Assembly (NCBI RefSeq): GCF_010730055.1
Contig: NZ_AP022575.1
Location: forward strand, 3,720,001-3,784,000
DNA length: 64,000 nucleotides
Direction: 5' to 3'
Source: Mycobacterium shinjukuense
Lineage (GTDB): Bacteria; Actinomycetota; Actinomycetes; Mycobacteriales; Mycobacteriaceae
Below the pieces are notes generated by a model. That model worked only from the letters and a program-made list of their open reading frames with translations. It was not told the origin of the DNA and searched no databases. Positions within the stretch are counted from its first letter, which is position 1; each line of letters opens with the position of its first letter. Positions 47,166 through 54,489 of the stretch are shown here, in pieces. Made by a program: the position numbers and the translations under genes.

Positions 47166-47852
47166 TCAGCCCATCGGATCGCTGCTCAACGCCACGGCGT
47201 CGGCGACCGCGCGCTCGGGCTCGGGGTAGAACGGCGGCGTCCGGGCTGCCCACCGCACGCAGCTCCAGCGCCCGTCGGTGATCGGCGCCAGCACCACCGA
47301 CTCGGCATTGCCCAGATGGTTGGCCAGCACGAACTCGCCGTCGACCCCGGCCAGCACCGCCGCTGCCAGCCGGATCGCCGCGCCATGGGCGACGACCACG
47401 ATGTCGCCATCCCACCGGTCGTCGTCGAGGTAGCGCAGCCGCAAATCGGTGAGCACGGGGACGTATCGGTCCAAGACGTCGTGGGCGGTCTCGCCGCCGG
47501 GCATTGCCACGTCCAGCTCACCGCGGTGCCATCGTTGGTAGATGGCGTTGAATTCGGCGACGGCCTCGTCGTCGTTGCGGTTTTCCAGCTCCCCGACCTG
47601 CACCTCGTGAATCCCGGCAACCTCGCGCACGGGCATGTCGAGCTCCGCGGCGATCAGCGCGGCCGTCTCGGACGCCCGGATGGCCACCGAGTGCGCGAGC
47701 ATGGCCATCCGCCCGCTGCCGCCGCGCGCGAACGCCCGGGCCTGATCCCGGCCCAGGGGCGTCAGCGCAGCCCCCGGCGGCAGGGTGTCCAGCCGGCGCT
47801 CGAGGTTGCCGTACGACTGGCCGTGTCGCAGCAGCACCAATCGACCGCTCAT
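47166..47852 (-). CDS. Histidine phosphatase (phosphoglycerate mutase-like), Rv3837c homologue
   Basis: Protein of 228 residues of the histidine acid phosphatase/PGM clan. The phosphohistidine motif LLRHGQSYGN is at residues 7-16, the second Arg is in AIRASETA, the Glu in HEVQVGELENR and the second catalytic His in VVVAHGAAIRL. The C-terminal extension lacks PGM-specific features, so phosphatase rather than mutase is likelier. The ATG overlaps the pheA stop in ATGA, so it is co-translated with prephenate dehydratase; a link to aromatic amino acid metabolism is possible but unproven. Confidence 0.9.
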   Translation of the reverse strand: MSGRLVLLRHGQSYGNLERRLDTLPPGAALTPLGRDQARAFARGGSGRMAMLAHSVAIRASETAALIAAELDMPVREVAGIHEVQVGELENRNDDEAVAEFNAIYQRWHRGELDVAMPGGETAHDVLDRYVPVLTDLRLRYLDDDRWDGDIVVVAHGAAIRLAAAVLAGVDGEFVLANHLGNAESVVLAPITDGRWSCVRWAARTPPFYPEPERAVADAVALSSDPMG

Positions 47853-48823
47853 CGTCCCGCGCCCCCGTCGTCCCGGTAGGCCTGGGCCGGCTCGGGCTTG
47901 CCCGCCCGCAGCCGCGCCAGCCAGCTCGCTGCCGGATCCGGCGGCGCCGGCACCGCCGCCCTCGGGCCGGTGGCCGTGCCCGTCGGCCAGGAACCCAGGT
48001 ATCGCACGTCAGCACAACGACGGTGCAGCGCCTTAAGTGCCTCGGCGACCGCGTGATCGTCGATGTGGCCAAGACAGTCCACGAAAAACATGTAGGTGCC
48101 CAGTTCGGTGCGGGTGGGTCGGGATTCGATGCGGGTGAGATCGATGCCGCGCATGCCGAACTCGGTGAGCGCCGCCACCAGCGCGCCGGGCCGGTTGTCG
48201 ATGCGTAAGACCGCCGACGTGCGATCGGCACCGGTGCGGGCCGGGGGCGGCCCCGGTGGGCCGATGAGCACGAAGCGGGTGCGCGCGTTGGCCTCGTCGA
48301 CGACACCTTCGGCCAGCGTCTGCAGCGACCAGCGCGTGGCGGCCAACGGCGACGTCACCGCCGCGTCCACCTGGCCATCGGCCACCTGCCGGGCGGCGTC
48401 GGCGTTGGAATACGCCGGCCGCAGGTCGACCCCGGGCAGATGGGTGGTAAGCCACCGCCGCACCTGGGCGGCAGCCACCGGAAAGGCCGCTAGTGTTTGC
48501 ACCTCGGTGGCGCCGCGACCGGGCCGTACGACGATGCTGAACGCCACGTCCAGCGTCATCTCCGCGAACACCTGCAGCGGCGAACCGAGGGCCAGGCTGT
48601 CCAGGGTGGGCGCCAGCGACCCGTCGATGGAGTTCTCGATCGGCACGCACGCATAGTCGGCCGTGCGGTCACGGACGGCGTCCAGCGCGGCGGGGGTGCT
48701 CTCGACCGGCATCGGCCGCAGAGAATCCGGATCGTGCCCGGGAATGCCTCCGTTGGCCGCGATCTGCAGCAAGGCCGCCTCGGTGAAGGTCCCTTCCGGA
48801 CCGAGATAAGCGATGCGGGCCAC
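47849..48823 (-). CDS. pheA: Prephenate dehydratase
   Basis: Monofunctional prephenate dehydratase of 324 residues that converts prephenate to phenylpyruvate in phenylalanine synthesis. The N-terminal periplasmic-binding-like catalytic domain runs from RIAYLGPEGTFTEAAL through VPIENSIDGS to PLAATRWSLQ, with the conserved Thr and Arg of the TRF motif (NARTRFVLIG). A C-terminal ACT domain follows (GALVAALTEFGMRGIDLTRIESRP), including the ESRP phenylalanine-binding motif used for feedback control. The GTG at 48823 (VARIAYLG) is chosen by homology. Its 5' end faces an IdeR box at 48883-48901 shared with the divergent DUF2470 gene. Confidence 0.95.
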   Translation of the reverse strand: MARIAYLGPEGTFTEAALLQIAANGGIPGHDPDSLRPMPVESTPAALDAVRDRTADYACVPIENSIDGSLAPTLDSLALGSPLQVFAEMTLDVAFSIVVRPGRGATEVQTLAAFPVAAAQVRRWLTTHLPGVDLRPAYSNADAARQVADGQVDAAVTSPLAATRWSLQTLAEGVVDEANARTRFVLIGPPGPPPARTGADRTSAVLRIDNRPGALVAALTEFGMRGIDLTRIESRPTRTELGTYMFFVDCLGHIDDHAVAEALKALHRRCADVRYLGSWPTGTATGPRAAVPAPPDPAASWLARLRAGKPEPAQAYRDDGGAGR

Positions 48824-48882
48824 GCTGACAACCCTAACGGCGCGCCGAGTACCACGAGTCTTGCAGAGGCTCCCCATCTAAG

Positions 48883-48901
48883 TTAACTTAGGCTTACCTA
48901 A
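48883..48901 (+). promoter_or_regulatory. IdeR iron box between pheA and the DUF2470 gene
   Basis: TTAACTTAGGCTTACCTAA matches the IdeR consensus TTAGGTTAGGCTAACCTAA at 16 of 19 positions. It lies 14 nt before the ATG of the Rv3839 homologue and 59 bp from the pheA start, where IdeR with iron would block transcription of the DUF2470 gene. Confidence 0.85.
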
Positions 48902-48915
48902 GACTCGGAGGTCCG

Positions 48916-49698
48916 ATGTTGCCGCTCAACACCGCCGCGCCGACGACCGCTGAACGCATTCGCAGCGCCTGTGTACGGGCCGGCGGCGCCCTGCTGGCGG
49001 TCGAGCGTGAGGAGCCGGTGGCCACCGCCGTACACCACTTGATGTTCGACGGATCCTTCGCCGTGGCGGTTCCGATCGATCGCGGCGCGGACGCCGCTAG
49101 TGGTTCGCAGGCGTTGCTGGAGCTGACCGACTACGCGCCGCTGCCGGTGCGTGAGCCCGTCCGTTCGCTGGTGTGGGTGCGCGGCCGGATCCACCAAGTA
49201 CCGCCCGGCGCGGTGGCCAAGCTGCTGGACCTGATCGCCACCGAGCACCCGAATCCGGCGTTGCTGCAGGTCCAAACGCCCAAATCCGGTGCGGCGCCCG
49301 GAACGCAGGCCCGGCACGCGCTGCTGCGGCTGGAGATCGCATCGGTGGTGGTGACCGACGCCACCGGCGCCGAGTCGGTCACCGTCGGGGACCTGCTCGC
49401 GGCCCGACCCGACCCGTTTTGCGAGCTGGAGTCGGCGTTGCTGTGGCATCTGGCCACCGCCCACGACGATGTGGTCGCGCGGCTGGTGTCCAGGTTGCCG
49501 GCGCCGCTGCGGCGCGGACAGGTCCGCCCGCTTGGGCTCGACCGGTATGGCGTGCGGTTTCGCGTCGAAGGTAGCGACGGCGACCGCGACGTCCGGCTGC
49601 CGTTTCATCGACCGGTGGACGATATGGCCGGGCTCAGCCAGGCCATCCGGATGCTGATGGGGTGCCCGTTCATCAACGGGCTGCACGCCCGCAGGTAG
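48916..49698 (+). CDS. DUF2470 protein, predicted iron-repressed, Rv3839 homologue
   Basis: Protein of 260 residues. The first 170 residues look like a flavin-split-barrel/pyridoxamine-oxidase-like region (HHLMFDGSFAVAVPIDRG, DYAPLPVREPVRSLVWVRGRI). The last 90 residues resemble DUF2470, the C-terminal domain paired with split barrels in HugZ-type haem-binding proteins (PDPFCELESALLWHLATAHDDVV, VRFRVEGSDGDRDVRLPF). The ATG at 48916 has CGGAGG at 4 nt. An IdeR box sits immediately upstream, so expression should rise under iron limitation. Haem or siderophore-iron handling is inferred from family and regulation. The next gene (LCP) starts 67 bp downstream on the same strand. Confidence 0.88.
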   Translation: MLPLNTAAPTTAERIRSACVRAGGALLAVEREEPVATAVHHLMFDGSFAVAVPIDRGADAASGSQALLELTDYAPLPVREPVRSLVWVRGRIHQVPPGAVAKLLDLIATEHPNPALLQVQTPKSGAAPGTQARHALLRLEIASVVVTDATGAESVTVGDLLAARPDPFCELESALLWHLATAHDDVVARLVSRLPAPLRRGQVRPLGLDRYGVRFRVEGSDGDRDVRLPFHRPVDDMAGLSQAIRMLMGCPFINGLHARR

Positions 49699-49765
49699 CG
49701 CCGGCCCTCCGCTGGGCCGTCTCGGCTGGCTGCACCAACTGGCTGCGGCCACGTACGGTATCCGG

Positions 49766-50983
49766 GTGAACGGCGACCGCTCACCGGGGCTTCCGGACCT
49801 CGGGACATCCCGACGACCGGCGCCGCCGCGGCTTGCCCATCCCATGCATCCGACCCATCCCGAGCCCTCGCAGGTGATTCGGCGCCCGATCAGCCCGCCC
49901 CGACCGGCGGCCGAACACGCCGTCCCGCCACGGCGCCCGCCGGCACCCACCCCGCGCCGGCCCGCGATGCCGTCGGGGCCGTCGCCACGCCTGGTCTCGC
50001 CGAAACCACGCCGCACGCGCGGCCGACACCGTTGGGTCCGGGTGGCAGCCCGCAGCCTGCTGATCGGTGCGTTCTTGCTCGGCACCGGGATGGTCGGCGG
50101 GGCGGTGTGGCTGGACGCCGCGTTGCACCGCGAGCCGATCCTCACCGACTACTCCGGTCGCCCGGGACCGGGCCGCGGCACGAACTGGCTGCTGGTCGGC
50201 TCCGACAGCCGCCAGGGCCTCACCACCCAACAGCAGCGGGATCTGGCCACCGGCGGCGACGTCGGCGCCGGTCGCACCGACACCATCCTGCTCGTTCACC
50301 TGCCCAGGCTGGGGTCCAGCACCGCGCCCACGATGGTGTCCATCCCGCGCGACTCATATGTCCCGATCCCCGGCCATGGCACCGACAAGATCAACGCCGC
50401 GTTCGCCATGGGTGGGGCATCCTTGTTGACCCGGACCGTCGAGGGGGCCACCGGTCTGCGGCTGGACCATTACGCAGAGGTCGGCTTCAGCGGATTCGCC
50501 GTCCTGGTGGACGCCCTGGGCGGGATCACCGTGTGCCCGGCCGAGCCGATCCGCGATCCGTTGGCCGGGATCGACCTGCCAGCCGGTTGCCAGCGGCTGG
50601 GCGGCCGTGCTGCCCTGGGCTACGTGCGGACCCGGGCCACGCCACGGGCGGATCTGGACCGGATGATCAACCAACGGCTGGCCTTGACGGCCCTGCTGCA
50701 CCGCGCCACACGCCCCGTGGTGTGGCTGAGTCCATGGCGTTGGTATTCGGTGCCGCGCGCCGCCGCCGAGGCCTTGACCGTTGACCGTGGTGACCGTGGA
50801 TGGGACCTGGCCCGGCTGGGCTGGGCGCTGCGCGACACCATCCCGATCACCGTCCCGATCGGCCAGTTCATCAGCGGCGACGCCGGCTCGGTGGTGGTGT
50901 GGGACCACGACGGCGCCCGAGGCTTGTTTGACGCTCTGGCCGCCGATGCGCCGGTGCCGGCCGCTCTGGCGGGGCAATCATAA
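49766..50983 (+). CDS. LytR-CpsA-Psr (LCP) family ligase, full-length
   Basis: Protein of 405 residues. A Pro/Arg-rich cytosolic N-terminus of about 90 residues precedes one membrane helix (SLLIGAFLLGTGMVGGAVWLDAAL). The LCP domain follows: NWLLVGSDSRQGL, GRTDTILLVHL, VSIPRDSYVPIPGHGTDKINAAFAMGG, HYAEVGFSGFAVLVDALGGI and GYVRTRATPRADLDRMINQRL. The key Asp and Arg residues for pyrophosphate binding are present. LCP enzymes in mycobacteria attach arabinogalactan to peptidoglycan, and this is one of several paralogues. From memory, the M. tuberculosis gene at this place (Rv3840) is a short fragment of about 137 residues, while here it is complete. The GTG at 49766 is the first in-frame start. 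Confidence 0.88.
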   Translation: MNGDRSPGLPDLGTSRRPAPPRLAHPMHPTHPEPSQVIRRPISPPRPAAEHAVPPRRPPAPTPRRPAMPSGPSPRLVSPKPRRTRGRHRWVRVAARSLLIGAFLLGTGMVGGAVWLDAALHREPILTDYSGRPGPGRGTNWLLVGSDSRQGLTTQQQRDLATGGDVGAGRTDTILLVHLPRLGSSTAPTMVSIPRDSYVPIPGHGTDKINAAFAMGGASLLTRTVEGATGLRLDHYAEVGFSGFAVLVDALGGITVCPAEPIRDPLAGIDLPAGCQRLGGRAALGYVRTRATPRADLDRMINQRLALTALLHRATRPVVWLSPWRWYSVPRAAAEALTVDRGDRGWDLARLGWALRDTIPITVPIGQFISGDAGSVVVWDHDGARGLFDALAADAPVPAALAGQS

Positions 50984-51024
50984 ATTGCCAGACAATGACA
51001 TTGTGCATTTCAATATAGCCTTGC

Positions 51025-51043
51025 TTTACTTAGGAAAACCTGG
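51025..51043 (+). promoter_or_regulatory. Distal IdeR-like box upstream of bfrB
   Basis: TTTACTTAGGAAAACCTGG matches 12 of 19 positions of the IdeR consensus, including the TTAGG and AACCT cores. It lies 105 bp before the bfrB start, in a tandem with the box at 51078-51096. M. tuberculosis bfrB is also preceded by tandem IdeR sites used for activation. Confidence 0.65.
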
Positions 51044-51077
51044 CCTTCGTCGACCATTCGTACCATTCGCGACGCAC

Positions 51078-51096
51078 TGAGGAAAACCTTTCCTGA
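51078..51096 (+). promoter_or_regulatory. Proximal IdeR-like box upstream of bfrB
   Basis: TGAGGAAAACCTTTCCTGA matches 11 of 19 positions of the IdeR consensus (AGG and CCT half-sites conserved). It ends about 16 bp before a possible -35 (TTGCAG, 51113-51118), an upstream placement that suits activation rather than repression. Confidence 0.6.
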
Positions 51097-51136
51097 GTAA
51101 GCGATGCCTTCCTTGCAGACAGCCATTGACCTCGGA

Positions 51137-51142
51137 TAGCCT
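51137..51142 (+). promoter_or_regulatory. Putative -10 element (TAGCCT) of bfrB
   Basis: TAGCCT fits TANNNT and ends 6 nt before the bfrB ATG. TTGCAG at 51113-51118 is a possible -35 with 18-bp spacing. No Shine-Dalgarno precedes the ATG, so the message may be leaderless. Confidence 0.4.
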
Positions 51143-51148
51143 GCACCC

Positions 51149-51694
51149 ATGACCGATTACGACGGACCCAGGTCTAAATTCCACGCGTTAATACAAGAAC
51201 AAATTTCCAACGAATTCACGGCCGCCCAGCAATACATAGCGATCGCGGTTTATTTCGACGGCGCCGACCTGCCCCGATTGGCGAAGCACTTCTACGCCCA
51301 AGCGGTCGAGGAGCGTAATCACGCGATGATGCTCGTGCAGCATCTGCTTGACCGTGGCCTGCGTGTCGAGATCCCCGGGGCGGACGCGGTGCGCAACCAG
51401 TTCGACGGACCGCGCGACGCGCTGGCGCTCGCCCTGGACCAGGAACGTGCCGTCACCGACCAGGTGAGCCGGCTGGCCGGCGTCGCGCGCGACGAGGGTG
51501 ATTTCTTGGGCGAGCAGTTCATGCAGTGGTTTCTGAAGGAGCAGATCGAAGAGGTCGCGCAGATGTCCAGACTGGTCCGGGTCGCCGATCGGGCAGGAGC
51601 CAACCTGTTCGAGCTGGAAAACTTCGTCGACCGCGAGGTGAGCCGCGCACCGGCCGGGCCGGACGCGCCACACGTCGCCGGCGGCCAGCTCTAG
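51149..51694 (+). CDS. bfrB: Ferritin BfrB (iron storage)
   Basis: Ferritin subunit of 181 residues, equal in length to M. tuberculosis BfrB; 24 subunits form the iron-storage shell. The four-helix bundle and ferroxidase ligands are visible: Glu in QISNEFTAAQQY, Glu and His in QAVEERNHAMM, Glu in ALDQERAVTD, and Gln/Glu in WFLKEQIEEVAQM. The sequence ends in a flexible tail with HVAGGQL. The first 15 codons are A/T-rich compared with the surrounding genes, favouring unstructured 5' mRNA and high expression. Two IdeR-like boxes upstream indicate iron-dependent induction, opposite in sign to the DUF2470 gene. Confidence 0.97.
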   Translation: MTDYDGPRSKFHALIQEQISNEFTAAQQYIAIAVYFDGADLPRLAKHFYAQAVEERNHAMMLVQHLLDRGLRVEIPGADAVRNQFDGPRDALALALDQERAVTDQVSRLAGVARDEGDFLGEQFMQWFLKEQIEEVAQMSRLVRVADRAGANLFELENFVDREVSRAPAGPDAPHVAGGQL

Positions 51695-51791
51695 AGCATG
51701 GGTGTGGCTAGCGGCCTCGCTCGCATGCGGGGTCACCCTGGTTGCAACCCCCGACACGCGTGACGCGCAGGACCGCCAGCCGCTAGCTTCG

Positions 51792-52616
51792 CTAGCCGCT
51801 GCTGCCGGTGGCCCGCCTGTCTTGCAGCCACGCCTTGGTGCGGCCCGGATAGTGGGTGGCGATCCAGGCCACCCCGACCTCCCGGCAGAAGTCGATGTCG
51901 TCGTACTGATCGACGTTCCAGCAGTACACCGCCCGGCCCTGGGCCGCGGCCCGGTCCACCAGCAGCGGATATTCCCGCAACGCCGGCAATGACGGCCCCA
52001 CCGCGGTGGCGCCGACGGCGGTGGCGGCGCTGCTGGCCAGGTAACGGGCGGTCTTGCCGAGTAGCACGGTCGGCAGCAGCGGCGCGGCCCGTCGGATCCG
52101 CCAGACGGCGGCGGCCGAAAAAGACATCACCACCGCGCGGGATCGATCGGCGGAGGCGGGCGTGGCGATCCCGAAGCGGTGCAGCAGCGCCAGCAGCTTG
52201 CTTTCCACCAGCGACCCATAGCGGACGGGGTGCTTGGTCTCGATGAAGATCTTCACCGGCCGGTGCCAGTCCAGCACCAGCGAAACAAGCGCGTCCAGGG
52301 TCAGCAGACTGGTGTCGCCGTGCGTGCCATCCGGACGCCAGCTCTCGTGCCATGCGCCGTACTCCAGCTCGCGTAACTGCTCCAGCGTCATCGTGCTGAC
52401 CAGCCCGGCCCCGGTCGAGGTCCGGTCCAAGCGGCGGTCGTGCACGCACACCAGAAAACCGTCGCGGGTCAGCCGCACATCGCATTCCACGCCGTCGGCG
52501 CCCTCCTTGAGGGCCAGGTCGTAGGCGGCCAGCGTGTGTTCCGGCCGGGCGGCCGACGCACCACGGTGGGCAACCACGAATGGATGCCCGGCGAGCACCC
52601 CGTCGGCCCCCGTCAT
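51792..52616 (-). CDS. glpQ1: Glycerophosphodiester phosphodiesterase GlpQ1
   Basis: GDPD-family TIM barrel of 274 residues, equal to the M. tuberculosis protein, that cleaves glycerophosphodiesters to glycerol-3-phosphate and an alcohol. The active-site segment VAHRGASAARPEHTLAAY has the catalytic His-Arg, GADGVECDVRLTRDG has the Glu and Asp metal ligands, and VCVHDRRLDR has the second His. IFIETKHPVRYG and VVMSFSAAAVW follow in the usual order. The ATG at 52616 lies 4 nt after the stop of the upstream membrane protein gene, giving a two-gene minus-strand unit. It is convergent with bfrB; the GCTAGC-TTC-GCTAGC stem-loop at its 3' end (51782-51796) is a small candidate terminator. Confidence 0.94.
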   Translation of the reverse strand: MTGADGVLAGHPFVVAHRGASAARPEHTLAAYDLALKEGADGVECDVRLTRDGFLVCVHDRRLDRTSTGAGLVSTMTLEQLRELEYGAWHESWRPDGTHGDTSLLTLDALVSLVLDWHRPVKIFIETKHPVRYGSLVESKLLALLHRFGIATPASADRSRAVVMSFSAAAVWRIRRAAPLLPTVLLGKTARYLASSAATAVGATAVGPSLPALREYPLLVDRAAAQGRAVYCWNVDQYDDIDFCREVGVAWIATHYPGRTKAWLQDRRATGSSG

Positions 52617-52620
52617 GCCA

Positions 52621-53670
52621 CTATGCTGCCGGTTCCTGCCCCTGCGACTCAACCGCAGCGGCAGCCGGGGACGCGGCCGGCCGGTCTGCCGAAGCGGGGC
52701 CTGCCACGATCCAGCGACGGGCGGGGCGTTCCACCGGCTTGCGCTCGAACCCCTCGAAGACCCGCACAACGGCGGCGAGGGTGGCCGCCGCACACAAGTA
52801 CCCGAGCACCATCATGACGGTGTTGTTGGCGATGCCCTGGGCATCTGAGACCCGGCTGGTGGCGATCGCGAAGATCGATATCACGTTGCTGAAAACCCAA
52901 ACGCCCCACCACACCACGATCGGGCGGCGCAGCCGCGGGTAGTGGTCTTCGACCAGGGCCAGCTCGATGACATACACCGGCGCCCACACCAGGTTGGCCA
53001 GCGGCAGCAGGCAGCCGACCCATAACGCCCGGCGGGAACGCTGTTCCGGAAGGCCCCGGTGCCGCAACGCGGCGGCCCGCCGCGCGGTCAACCACCGGAT
53101 GAGCAACACCGCGCTGGTGCCGACCGCCACCATCGCCGCCAGGCTGACCGCCACGCCCAGCCAGACTGAGGCGCCGGCCACCACGGAGTTCAGCAACGTG
53201 TTGCGGTTGATGACCAGCAGCACATACCGCACCACAAACACCATCGCCGCGATGCACAGCACCAGTTGCGTGATGAAAAGCGTGGCACGCACCGTCGTAG
53301 CCGATGGCCCCGCCGCCAGTGTTGGCTGCCGGGCCGCCGGGACGGCCTGGTCGACGCGGTCGGCCAGCCCCCAACGCGGCATCACCGCGTAATGGGGGGT
53401 GGGCCCGCGGTGTCGTCGCCCGGACCGCCGCGGCGGCGGGGCGCCGGGACGCACGGCTATCCATCGAAAGCCGGGTGGCAGCCGCGGCGGTGTGCGCCCC
53501 GTGACGGGCGCCGTCGGCAGCTGCGGGCCAGCGGGCGTACGCCACCGCGGGTCGCGGACCGGACCCTCGGGCAGCGGCGCCATGAGCGCACCCCGGCAGC
53601 GGGGGCACCACAGGCGTTGCCGTTCTCGGACGTTCCATCGAGTGCCGCACTGGGAGCACACCTGGATCAC
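52621..53670 (-). CDS. Zinc-ribbon membrane protein (DUF4328-like), Rv3843c homologue
   Basis: Protein of 349 residues from the GTG at 53670 (VIQVCSQCGTRW). The frame stays open to 53868, but that stretch is low-complexity translation of the 56-bp tandem repeat, so I exclude it. A rubredoxin-like Zn ribbon CSQCGTRWNVRERQRLWCPRC (CxxC...CxxC) opens the protein, followed by a Pro/Arg-rich linker of about 100 residues and four to six membrane helices (FITQLVLCIAAMVFVVRYVLLVI, SVWLGVAVSLAAMVAVG, VVWWGVWVFSNVISIFAIA, MVLGYLCAAATLAAVV). The C-terminus is Ala-rich. It is the upstream partner of glpQ1. Function unknown. Confidence 0.88.
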   Translation of the reverse strand: MIQVCSQCGTRWNVRERQRLWCPRCRGALMAPLPEGPVRDPRWRTPAGPQLPTAPVTGRTPPRLPPGFRWIAVRPGAPPPRRSGRRHRGPTPHYAVMPRWGLADRVDQAVPAARQPTLAAGPSATTVRATLFITQLVLCIAAMVFVVRYVLLVINRNTLLNSVVAGASVWLGVAVSLAAMVAVGTSAVLLIRWLTARRAAALRHRGLPEQRSRRALWVGCLLPLANLVWAPVYVIELALVEDHYPRLRRPIVVWWGVWVFSNVISIFAIATSRVSDAQGIANNTVMMVLGYLCAAATLAAVVRVFEGFERKPVERPARRWIVAGPASADRPAASPAAAAVESQGQEPAA

Positions 53671-53683
53671 CGCACCAGCGTAG

Positions 53684-53824
53684 CCCGGCGACGATGCGAG
53701 CCCGTCGGGCTCGAGGAGGAGCCGGGCAATCCAGCCCAGCCCGGCGACGATGCGAGCCCGTCGGGCTCGAGGAGGAGCCGGGCAATCCAGCCCAACCCGG
53801 CGACGATGCGAGCCCGACGGGCTC
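53684..53824. repeat. 56-bp tandem repeat, 2.5 copies
   Basis: Copies begin at 53684, 53740 and 53796 with CCCGGCGACGATGCGAGCCC. Copies 1 and 2 are almost identical over 56 bp; the third stops after 29 bp and has one change (CCCGACGGG for CCCGTCGGG). Each copy contains the short palindrome GAGCCCGTCGGGCTC. The CGGCGACGATGC core is like a repeat common in intergenic DNA of mycobacteria. It lies just upstream of the Rv3843c homologue, so copy number may affect its 5' end. Confidence 0.85.
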
Positions 53825-53839
53825 CCAGCTACTTTGCGG

Positions 53840-53938
53840 CTATCCACAATTTCCACAGCTTTATCCACAGCTAGCGAGATCGTCTCCGCGTCTTTGCCGG
53901 TGTCTCCCTCGGCCAGCGTGGGCTATCGCTGTGGATAA
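53840..53938. other. Cluster of DnaA-box-like sites
   Basis: CTATCCACA (53840-53848, 8 of 9 to TTATCCACA), ATTTCCACA (53849-53857, 7 of 9), TTATCCACA (53861-53869, exact) and TGTGGATAA (53930-53938, exact on the other strand). Two exact and two near boxes within 99 bp is far above chance in DNA this GC-rich. The window contains no dnaA or dnaN, so this is not the standard oriC locus. Confidence 0.6.
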
Positions 53939-54177
53939 CGTCCCTTTCAGGCGTGCCGATCGACAGCCTGGTCGGTAATCCGAGCGAAGTGCCTTGCCGC
54001 GCTAAACACCCCGCAGCTGCGCCCGGCGGCACCCAAACCCCACGACGCCTTGGTTGAGCCCCGGCACAGGCCTTCGGCCTGGTTTTCCAAGCCACGCACT
54101 ACGCGCTATGATCGCGGACGCGAACTTCGTTGTGACTCACCTCACTGCAGGGTGAGTGTGCAGGTGAAAGGCGTGTC

Positions 54178-54333
54178 ATGGCCACACATTCGTTCGGTCC
54201 GGGGTCGACGACACCGTCGAACTCGTACTCCGGGTCGCCGGCGTGGAATCACGCCTACGTCGTGGCCGCGTGGCGGGCAGGCCTGATCGCCCTGGCCTTG
54301 CTGGGGATACTCGCCCTCATCGTGTTGTCGTGA
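54178..54333 (+). CDS. Small single-pass membrane protein (51 aa)
   Basis: ATG at 54178 to TGA at 54331-54333 encodes 51 residues. The first 30 are polar and Ser/Gly/Pro-rich (MATHSFGPGSTTPSNSYSGS), followed by AWNHAYVVAAWRAG and a membrane helix (LIALALLGILALIVLS) that reaches the C-terminus, so the N-terminus is probably cytosolic. GGTGAAAGGCG before the ATG gives a fair ribosome-binding site, and TATGAT at 54107-54112 is a candidate -10. It lies 156 bp before sodA on the same strand; a short CCGGG-TAT-CCCGG hairpin follows its stop. I do not recognise a family. Confidence 0.6.
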   Translation: MATHSFGPGSTTPSNSYSGSPAWNHAYVVAAWRAGLIALALLGILALIVLS

Positions 54334-54489
54334 ACTCTGGCTAGCCGGGTATCCCGGGCAGTAACCCATCCGGGTCGTCCTTGCGGCGCGCGCGGTCATG
54401 GAGCAGGGTTGTGTACGCCAGCCCATCGCGTCGGGGATCCCGACGCGAAAAGACGCTCAGACGATTGCTTGATCGAAGGAAGGAATGCC

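Larger units (their letters stand above)
53671..54177. other. 507-bp intergenic region upstream of the small membrane gene and sodA: tandem repeats, DnaA-box cluster, promoter
   Basis: No gene of normal length is supported. From left to right it holds the 56-bp tandem repeat (53684-53824), a group of DnaA-box-like sequences (53840-53938), an unremarkable GC-rich stretch, a SigA-like -10 (TATGAT at 54107-54112) and the inverted repeat ACTCACC-N9-GGTGAGT (54137-54159) in the leader of the small membrane protein gene. Confidence 0.6.

Noticed and set aside
53684..53824. CRISPR array
   Set aside because: The 56-bp units are directly adjacent without spacers, only 2.5 copies exist and no cas genes are present.
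53671..53868. N-terminal extension of the Rv3843c homologue through the tandem repeat
   Set aside because: The extra 66 codons only translate the repeat (repeated PARRARIVAGLGW-like peptide), while the zinc ribbon of the family begins at the GTG at 53670.
53870..54180. tRNA or other small structured RNA gene in the sodA upstream gap
   Set aside because: No cloverleaf with TTCRA-type T-loop and acceptor pairing could be found; only short inverted repeats occur.
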